Assembly: GCA_964427955.1 (NCBI GenBank)
Contig: CAYRWY010000143.1
Location: forward strand, 1-12,880
DNA: 12,880 nucleotides
Reading direction: 5' to 3'
Source of the DNA: JACRBK01 sp964427955
GTDB taxonomy: Bacteria > Chloroflexota > Anaerolineae > Aggregatilineales > Aggregatilineaceae
The number at the start of each line of letters is the position of its first letter. Within the stretch, counting starts at the first letter, position 1. Below the pieces are notes generated by a model, which did not search any database, was not told where the DNA came from, and saw only the letters and a list, made by a program, of their open reading frames with translations. This document shows, piece by piece, positions 6,284-11,769 of this stretch. The position numbers and the translations under genes were made by a program.

Positions 6284-7576
6284 TTACTCGTCCAACGCCT
6301 TGATCAATTCCTGCCCTTGCTTCAGCACGTCGGACAGCGAGGCCTGCTTGGTCAGGAACAGCGACGCCATGTCGTCCACGATGGTCTGGGCTTCGCCCAC
6401 TTTGGCGTGGAACGGACGCGCCGCCGGGACACCGGCTTCCGCATAGACACCCATCGCCTCGACAATCGAGTCGTCGGAGCCTTCAAAGGCGGCCAGGATC
6501 GACGCGCGGGGCATGATGAACCAGGACTGGCCCTTCGCCAGCTTGGGCGCGATCTCGTTCGAGGTGATGAACTTGATCAGTTCCTTCGCGCCGTCCACAT
6601 TGGGAGCCGACTTGGGAACCGACCAGCCCCAGCCGCCCCACCACGCCTTGCTGCCCGCCGGGCCGGCAGGCGGCAGTTCGATCTTGATCTTGTCCGCCGT
6701 GTACCACTCGGCATTGCCCTTGGCGACATCACGGAAGAACGGCCACTGGCGCATGAACGCGACTTTGTCGGCCATGTACAGCTCGTTCTGCTTGGTGTAG
6801 TCGTCGTTGAGCGCCGTGTCGGGGAAGATCTTGTGGGTGTGGATCATGTCGTACAGGAATTGCAGCGCGGTCGCCGTGCCCTCATCAAAGGCGAAGACAT
6901 CGCCGCCCGTCTGCGAGCACAGGTAGGCTACGTAGACGTACAGCAGCGAGGGTTTGACCAGGCCATCGGTCGTGCCCCAGACGCCGGTCGCCGAATCGGA
7001 GAACATCTTGCCGGTCTCGACCACTTCGTCCCAGGTCGCCGGAGCCTTGACACCTTTTTCGTCCAGCCAATCCTTGCGGGTGAAGAAGTAGCCGATAGCA
7101 AATTCATGCGGGACGCGATAGCGCACCCCATCGAAGCTGTGGAACTTCTCGATCTGGCTGTCGAAGCTCGACGGGAAGTCCGCCCAGGTTTCCGCCGGGA
7201 TGATGTCTTCCAGCGACAGCATGTAGCCCGCGCGATAGAAGGTGGGACCATCGTCGTCCGCATCGCTTATCACGTCCACCGGGCTGTTGCCCGCCGCAAA
7301 CGCTGCGGCGTACTTGGTCAACATATCGACACCGCTGACCGGGCCGCTTTCCAGCTTGACCGTCAGGCCAGTCGCCGCTTCAAAGTCGGGGAGTACGGCT
7401 TTGATGGCTTCGTGCGCGAATTCCTGAACAGCCAGGACAACTTCGTTGGCGGCATGGATGACATTGGGCTTGAACATGCCCTGCGATTGGAACTTGCCGC
7501 CGAGTGCCGCCCACGTCGCGGCAGCAGCGGTGCCCTTCAAGAAGGTACGGCGTGAAATACCCTTACGATCAGACAT
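6284..7576 (-). CDS. Family 1 extracellular solute-binding protein with twin-arginine signal (sugar ABC transporter)
   Basis: 430-residue ABC importer binding protein of the family 1 (maltose/oligosaccharide-type) group. The N-terminus SDRKGISRRTFLKGTAAAA is a textbook Tat signal (S-R-R-T-F-L-K, arginines 9-10) with a weak hydrophobic stretch. No lipobox Cys follows; an Ala-rich cleavage site near IHAANE (40-45) suggests signal peptidase I cleavage. The mature part has family features such as FEAATGLTVKLESGP, PVDVISDADDDGPTFYRAGYMLSLED, GVRYRVPHEFAIGYFFTRKDWLDEKG, PATWDEVVETGKMF and GGWGWSVPKSAPNVDGAKELIKF. It presumably captures a sugar outside the cell. No permease or ATPase gene adjoins it. 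The ATG at 7576 has AGGAGAGG upstream. Last gene of the minus-strand operon and convergent to the tat genes whose products would export it. Confidence 0.92.
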   Translation of the reverse strand: MSDRKGISRRTFLKGTAAAATWAALGGKFQSQGMFKPNVIHAANEVVLAVQEFAHEAIKAVLPDFEAATGLTVKLESGPVSGVDMLTKYAAAFAAGNSPVDVISDADDDGPTFYRAGYMLSLEDIIPAETWADFPSSFDSQIEKFHSFDGVRYRVPHEFAIGYFFTRKDWLDEKGVKAPATWDEVVETGKMFSDSATGVWGTTDGLVKPSLLYVYVAYLCSQTGGDVFAFDEGTATALQFLYDMIHTHKIFPDTALNDDYTKQNELYMADKVAFMRQWPFFRDVAKGNAEWYTADKIKIELPPAGPAGSKAWWGGWGWSVPKSAPNVDGAKELIKFITSNEIAPKLAKGQSWFIMPRASILAAFEGSDDSIVEAMGVYAEAGVPAARPFHAKVGEAQTIVDDMASLFLTKQASLSDVLKQGQELIKALDE

Positions 7577-7587
7577 CTTTTCCTCTC

Positions 7588-7677
7588 CTAATCATCTAAA
7601 TATGACTTGTGCCAAGTTGTTTCCTCCGCTGCTTCAGGTGTCGTACCCTTAAAGCCGCGCATCTCAGCCTCATTCAT
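7588..7677 (-). CDS. Possible translationally coupled micro-ORF (29 residues)
   Basis: A 29-codon frame fills the gap between the URO-D-like gene and the binding-protein gene. Its ATG (7677-7675) overlaps the upstream TGA as ATGA. Its TAG (7590-7588) lies inside the Shine-Dalgarno of the next gene (TAGGAGAGG). The peptide begins MNEAEMRGFKG and ends TTWHKSYLDD; it is acidic with no signal or membrane segment, and I recognise no family. The fit at both ends is what reinitiating ribosomes would need, and would carry translation from the URO-D-like gene to the binding protein. There is no strong ribosome site of its own. It may be a small protein, a coupling leader, or chance. Confidence 0.35.
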   Translation of the reverse strand: MNEAEMRGFKGTTPEAAEETTWHKSYLDD

Positions 7678-8852
7678 GCTTGCCCGTACACGCAGCGCCG
7701 GGCTTCGTCGGCAAACGCCGCGAACAGCGCCGGTTCCGCGTCGAAGAAGTGATCGGACGGGCTAAGGATGTAGCCGCCGCGAGGACCTGCTTCCTCGAAA
7801 CAGCGGCGCACTTCGGCGCGGGTCTGCTCAGGCGTACACTTCGTAAAATAATGGCCCTGGTCGAACCCGCCGATGAAACAGACCCGGTGGCCGATCCGCT
7901 GTTTGGCTTCCGTCAACCGCATATCGCCGCCCATGTCAGGCGGGGTGAAGGTTTCCATCGCATCGGGCCGCATGTCGGCAATGCGTTCCAGCAGGGGCAT
8001 CATCCCGCCGCAGGTATGGTAGACGATGCGCTGGCCGGCCTGGTGCGCCAGGTCGATCAGCTCGGCATCGTAGGGGGCGACGAATTTATCGAACAGCTTC
8101 GGGGAGATCACGGTGGACGACGCCGCGCCGCCGCCCAACTCCAACACGTCGTAGCGCGCCCCGGCCAGCGATTGGATGAACGTCTTTTTGCGCGCCTGCA
8201 AGATGGCGATCAGCTCGTGCACCCACTCCGGATCGTCGTAGGTTTCCATGATCAGCCGCTCGGTGCCGACGAGTTCGACGGCATCCTGCCAGCAGCCCGG
8301 CTGGCCGTAGACGTCGAAATAGGTGATGTGGCCGCGGATCAGGCCGCGCTCGCCAAACTCCGCCGCGCGGCGGTTGACCGCTTCGACATCGCATTTCGGG
8401 TGCGTCACATACGCCGCGATCAGGCCGATGTCGCGCTTGTCCTTGATGAGCGGCTCGATCACCCAATCGGTATAGCCGTTACCTTGCAGCACCATCGACA
8501 GCGCGCCTTTAGGCGTGACGAAACGGTAGCGAGTCGTCTTGTACTGGGGGTCCGGGAGGTCTTCGGTCTCGATCCGCCAGTGGTCCGACACCACGCGATG
8601 GGTATGATCCAGCGGGTGGATGAAGGTCTGGCAGGGATCGAAATACTCCCCCTTCGCTTGGTCGGGCTTATAAGGCACCGTCCACAGCCAGGCATCCAGG
8701 CCGAAGTGGTCGAAGAATTCCCGGTAGGACATGCCGCCCATATATTTTTCGAGAAAGTACGGCATCACGTGATGGGTCGTCACCGGCAGACGATCCGGCA
8801 CCCCGCCGGTCAGGGCGGTGAGCATTCGCTGCCTGGAAGTCATTTCCGCCAT
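7674..8852 (-). CDS. URO-D/MtaA-like protein (uroporphyrinogen decarboxylase superfamily, not haem synthesis)
   Basis: 392-residue TIM-barrel protein of the superfamily holding uroporphyrinogen decarboxylase and the corrinoid:coenzyme methyltransferases (MtaA, MtbA, CmuA). The start shows TSRQRMLTALTGGVPDRLPV, the usual R-x-R...G..PDR..V opening. Position 278-283 is YHTCGG, whose H279-x-C281 matches two zinc ligands of MtaA-type methyltransferases. The third Cys ligand position near the C-terminus instead reads GYILSPSDHFFD (360-371). Genuine HemE lacks the HxC pair, so a haem role is unlikely; methyl transfer or an uncharacterised sugar-linked reaction is possible. The ATG at 8852 is preceded by GGGGGGTGAG overlapping the mannosidase stop, 5 bases away, indicating tight coupling. 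An upstream in-frame open stretch is antisense-like shadow of the mannosidase and not coding. No corrinoid-binding protein is visible nearby. Confidence 0.85.
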   Translation of the reverse strand: MAEMTSRQRMLTALTGGVPDRLPVTTHHVMPYFLEKYMGGMSYREFFDHFGLDAWLWTVPYKPDQAKGEYFDPCQTFIHPLDHTHRVVSDHWRIETEDLPDPQYKTTRYRFVTPKGALSMVLQGNGYTDWVIEPLIKDKRDIGLIAAYVTHPKCDVEAVNRRAAEFGERGLIRGHITYFDVYGQPGCWQDAVELVGTERLIMETYDDPEWVHELIAILQARKKTFIQSLAGARYDVLELGGGAASSTVISPKLFDKFVAPYDAELIDLAHQAGQRIVYHTCGGMMPLLERIADMRPDAMETFTPPDMGGDMRLTEAKQRIGHRVCFIGGFDQGHYFTKCTPEQTRAEVRRCFEEAGPRGGYILSPSDHFFDAEPALFAAFADEARRCVYGQA

Positions 8853-8857
8853 CGGTC

Positions 8858-11578
8858 TCACCCCCCTGCCAGAACAAATTCGAGCGTGACGACTTCGCCC
8901 CCCCGGACGTCGAGCCGGACCACGCCGCCGGAATGGGCTAACGGGTCCTGGCGTTCTTCCGCCAGGTTGGTCCGAAACACCTGCGCGACCGGCAGCCCGC
9001 AGGTCACCGCGCTGGCGACCGGCTGGCGCGTGATGTTGTAGAAGCGCACGATCAGGGTATCGCGCTCGCTGCGGCGGACGGCGCTCAAGACCAGCGCGGG
9101 GGACTCGATGGCGATCACGCTGAAATCGGGGCGCAGCGATCCGCCGCGCGGCCAGGGGATCGGCGTGACGAGGTTGGGATCGTCGCCCGTGATGTTCATC
9201 TCGCGCAGTTCCAGCCCCGGATGCGTATCCGCCCGGCGGGCGAGCACCGGCGCGTTGTAGTTGTGGGCCACCTGGTACACGTTCTGCCAGTCGCCCGCGT
9301 GGGGCAGGATCGCGTATTCGTAGCGGTAGGGGCCGAGACACTGCGCGCCAGGGGTCGGCACCAACGGTCCCGCGGCGACCCGGCGCACCCACAGATCGTC
9401 CCGCGAGAGCCAGCCGACCGAGCGCAGCAGCGTCAGGTCAATCGCGCCGTCTTCGCCGACTTCGACCGACGGCAGCCCGCGATTGAGCACGGCCAGGCCG
9501 CGCGTCCCGTCGCTGAGATCGGTAAAGGTGCGCTGGTGCATCAACGGGCTAGGGTCTTCCACCCAGCCGGTCGAATCCGGTTGGTGCAGATCGCGCGCGG
9601 CGACCATGAACGACTCGTCCACGTGCGCCTGGGCCACGCGCAGCCCGGTCGGGAAATGCACGCTCAGCTTGTGATCGTGCGCCGGGTTGTCGATCTCGGT
9701 GGTGATGTAGATGCCGGGCTGACCCGCGTACAGATACAGGTACGACACTACCGGCAGCGCCACCGTCTCGCGGCTGCGGCGCTGGCGATCTTCGGTCAGA
9801 CCCACCGGGATGTGCAGGGTGCATTCGACCCGGAAAGCCACGCGGCAGGGTCCGGCTTCTTCGCGTGTGATCTGCGCCTGGGTTCCGGCGGTGCTGATGG
9901 TCTGGCTGAATTCGGGCAGCGGGCAGTAGGAATACTCGTCGCCGGTGTCCTCGGTATCGGAAAAATGATGCAGATCGCGGTAGGTCTGGCCGGTGCGCTT
10001 GTCCGTCACCGTCAGGCCGCCGTCACCGGCAATCGTGAACGACAAGAACTGGTTCTCGGCACCGTGATCGGACGCTTGCAGGTCCAACGCGGCGGCAGGC
10101 GGATGGCTGGCGGGTTGGGCGTAGAAGGTGGTCCAGCCCAGCGCGGGAACGTGCGCCGGAAACAACACCCGCACGCAGCGTTTGCGGTTGGGCTTGAGCA
10201 CTTCCATCCAGAACCGCTGCTCATCCTTGATCACCTGGTGCGGCACGACGCGCCCCGTCGAGTCGACCAGTTGGAAGTGACCGGCCTTCGGGTCATCGAA
10301 CTCGAACTCGATCAGCGCCTCGACGATCTCGTCGCGCGCCCAACCCAGCGGGTTATACACCAGCACCGGGGTGCCGTCCTGGCCGGTCATGTCGATCTGC
10401 CGCGCCAACTGGCGCAGGTTATCGCGCACCAGGGCTTGCGCCACCTGGCGGGACTGGCTGAAGCGGAACGCCATTTCGTGATGGACTTCGTCGATCCCGC
10501 TGCCGTAAATGTCGTCGTGGGGGTGGTTCAACAGCAGCCAGCGCCAGGCCAGCGCCGTCAGGGCCGGAGTGCCTTCGGGAATGTCCGCGCCGGACAGCCA
10601 GGCCAGCGCCGCCAGCGGTTCCATGTAGCGTTCCAGCAGGGTCTCGCCCGCGTGATTCTGCTGTTTGAGGTGGATGCGGGTGGAATAGACGCCCTGCAAA
10701 ATCTCGGAATAGCGCCCCCAGCGGAACTCGCCCTCAAAGCCGGGCAGATCGACGTGAGACTCCCGGACGCGCCGTAAATGCTCCAACAGCGTGCCGTGAT
10801 GGATCTCCACGCCGGACAACTGCGCGTTCGCGCGGCGGATCACTTCGGGGATGCGCGGCTCAGCCTCGGCGTGATCGATGCCGTTCATCAGCAGCAGGGC
10901 ATCGGTGTTCGCCATCGGTTTGAGCTTTTCGACCGCGCCCTCGATCTTGCCCAGCGCCAGCTCCCAGTCGAACTGCATCTGCGAGACGTCACCCCAGTGG
11001 ATGGCATAGCCCAGGTTGGTCACGTTGTGGTAGCCCCACGGCATCAGGATCGTGGTGACGCACGAGCCGTCCGGGGCCTGCCATTCGAACTCGGTGCCCA
11101 GGCGGTCGCCGTCCGCGCCCATGCCGCGCCAGAAGAAGGCGTTGTCGATCCCAAACCCGCGGAAAATTTGCGGAAGCTGCGCGATGTGCCCAAAGCCATC
11201 CGGCACATAGCCCACCTTCATGACGCCGCCGTAGGCCAATCCCATGCGGTGACCGGCCATCAGGTTGCGGATCAGCGCCTCGGGGCTGACGAGAAATTCG
11301 TCGGCCAGGACGTACCAGGGGCCAACTTGCAGACGCCCGGCCTTGCAGTAATTCTGAAGTTGGGCGGCACGGTCGGGCCGGACGTCGAGATAGTCTTCCA
11401 GGACGCTCATCTGCCCGTCGAGCATGAAGACGCGAAACCCGGGGTCGTTATCGAGGAGAGCGAGCAGGCGATCAACCAGGCGCACCAGCCGGATACGGTA
11501 TTCCTGAAACGTGCAGTACCAGGCCCGATCCCAATGGGTGTGGCTGACTAAAGTGGCGTGAAAAGAAGTTGTGCTCAA
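8858..11578 (-). CDS. Glycoside hydrolase family 38 alpha-mannosidase (MngB-like)
   Basis: 906-residue cytoplasmic retaining alpha-mannosidase; no signal peptide. The GH38 zinc site and active site are complete: H15 and D17 in SHTHWDRAW, catalytic nucleophile D127 in GYVPDGFGHIAQLPQIF, and H354/D355 in LLLNHPHDDIYGSGIDEVH. Other family blocks are VFMLDGQMSVLEDYL (50-64), LQVGPWYVLADEFLVSPEALIRNL (83-106 region), NAFFWRGMG and LLLMNGIDHAE (228-238), followed by the beta-sandwich C-terminal domains. The arrangement is closest to bacterial MngB/YbgG-type enzymes acting on imported mannosides. The TTG at 11578 is the only possible start: an in-frame TGA lies 15 bases upstream and the zinc motif begins at residue 13; AAGAGG sits 6 bases before it. 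First gene of the operon. Linkage and aglycone specificity cannot be read from sequence. Confidence 0.95.
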   Translation of the reverse strand: MSTTSFHATLVSHTHWDRAWYCTFQEYRIRLVRLVDRLLALLDNDPGFRVFMLDGQMSVLEDYLDVRPDRAAQLQNYCKAGRLQVGPWYVLADEFLVSPEALIRNLMAGHRMGLAYGGVMKVGYVPDGFGHIAQLPQIFRGFGIDNAFFWRGMGADGDRLGTEFEWQAPDGSCVTTILMPWGYHNVTNLGYAIHWGDVSQMQFDWELALGKIEGAVEKLKPMANTDALLLMNGIDHAEAEPRIPEVIRRANAQLSGVEIHHGTLLEHLRRVRESHVDLPGFEGEFRWGRYSEILQGVYSTRIHLKQQNHAGETLLERYMEPLAALAWLSGADIPEGTPALTALAWRWLLLNHPHDDIYGSGIDEVHHEMAFRFSQSRQVAQALVRDNLRQLARQIDMTGQDGTPVLVYNPLGWARDEIVEALIEFEFDDPKAGHFQLVDSTGRVVPHQVIKDEQRFWMEVLKPNRKRCVRVLFPAHVPALGWTTFYAQPASHPPAAALDLQASDHGAENQFLSFTIAGDGGLTVTDKRTGQTYRDLHHFSDTEDTGDEYSYCPLPEFSQTISTAGTQAQITREEAGPCRVAFRVECTLHIPVGLTEDRQRRSRETVALPVVSYLYLYAGQPGIYITTEIDNPAHDHKLSVHFPTGLRVAQAHVDESFMVAARDLHQPDSTGWVEDPSPLMHQRTFTDLSDGTRGLAVLNRGLPSVEVGEDGAIDLTLLRSVGWLSRDDLWVRRVAAGPLVPTPGAQCLGPYRYEYAILPHAGDWQNVYQVAHNYNAPVLARRADTHPGLELREMNITGDDPNLVTPIPWPRGGSLRPDFSVIAIESPALVLSAVRRSERDTLIVRFYNITRQPVASAVTCGLPVAQVFRTNLAEERQDPLAHSGGVVRLDVRGGEVVTLEFVLAGG

Positions 11579-11584
11579 AAGCCA

Positions 11585-11590
11585 CCTCTT
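11585..11590 (-). promoter_or_regulatory. Ribosome binding site for the TTG start of the mannosidase
   Basis: Minus-strand AAGAGG, followed by a 6-base gap to the TTG at 11578. With the in-frame stop at 11593-11591 this fixes the non-AUG start. Confidence 0.65.
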
Positions 11591-11611
11591 TCAAAAATTC
11601 AATCGCTTAAA

Positions 11612-11623
11612 TTGTATAGACAA
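11612..11623. promoter_or_regulatory. Putative GntR/HutC-type operator 1 (mannosidase promoter)
   Basis: TTGTATAGACAA contains GTATAGAC, an exact match to the GT-N-TA-N-AC core reported for HutC-subfamily GntR regulators. It lies at the predicted start site and edge of the -10 of the minus-strand promoter, a position suited to repression. It is 10/12 identical to the element at 11707-11718. The regulator gene is not in the window. Confidence 0.6.
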
Positions 11624-11651
11624 ATTTAGTATACTCCGCTTATGCTGTCAA
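11623..11651 (-). promoter_or_regulatory. Predicted promoter of the mannosidase operon
   Basis: On the minus strand TTGACA (11651-11646) is followed after 17 bases by TAAATT (11628-11623, 4 of 6). Start would be near 11616 with a leader of about 38 bases. A perfect 8-bp palindrome AGTATACT (11628-11635) sits at the upstream edge of the -10. Confidence 0.6.
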
Positions 11652-11673
11652 GACAAGTGGGCAGACGGACTGG

Positions 11674-11702
11674 TTGACAGAAGTATTGAATGGAAGCATA
11701 AT
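11674..11702 (+). promoter_or_regulatory. Predicted promoter of the rightward membrane-protein gene
   Basis: TTGACA (11674-11679), a 17-base spacer and CATAAT (11697-11702, 5 of 6) form a near-consensus sigma70-type promoter. Start is expected near 11709, leaving a leader of about 60 bases before the GTG at 11770. Confidence 0.7.
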
Positions 11703-11706
11703 CAAC

Positions 11707-11718
11707 CTGTATATACAA
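11707..11718. promoter_or_regulatory. Putative GntR/HutC-type operator 2 (rightward promoter)
   Basis: CTGTATATACAA holds the perfect 10-bp palindrome TGTATATACA (11708-11717) and the GT-N-TA-N-AC core GTATATAC. It covers the predicted start site of the rightward promoter. It lies exactly 95 bases from operator 1, near nine helical turns, so both sites would face the same side of the DNA. Confidence 0.6.
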
Positions 11719-11734
11719 TTAGGATATAGTGCCT

Positions 11735-11769
11735 GTACTCGCCAGGCCGTTTTGTGAAAGGACGAGTAC
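11735..11769 (+). promoter_or_regulatory. Leader hairpin presenting the ribosome site of the membrane-protein gene
   Basis: GTACTCG (11735-11741) pairs with CGAGTAC (11763-11769) to form a 7-bp stem ending directly at the GTG start; the 21-base loop contains the AAAGGA ribosome site (11757-11762). An alternative 5-bp hairpin, GCCTG (11731-11735) with CAGGC (11743-11747), overlaps it. The structure may modulate initiation; its function is unproven. Confidence 0.35.

Noticed and set aside
6317..7555. 412-codon plus-strand frame opposite the binding protein
   Set aside because: Antisense shadow of a high-GC gene; no family features, while the minus strand encodes a complete Tat-signal binding protein.
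7674..8852. Annotation as haem-pathway HemE
   Set aside because: The HxC pair, the sequence around it and the carbohydrate operon context do not fit uroporphyrinogen decarboxylase proper.
8853..9392. 180-codon N-terminal extension of the URO-D-like protein
   Set aside because: It lies within the GH38 gene in another frame of the same strand and has shadow composition; the family fold and ribosome site start at 8852.
9221..11551. Two long plus-strand frames opposite the mannosidase
   Set aside because: His/Arg/Gly/Val-rich antisense shadows; the minus strand contains all GH38 catalytic motifs in one frame.
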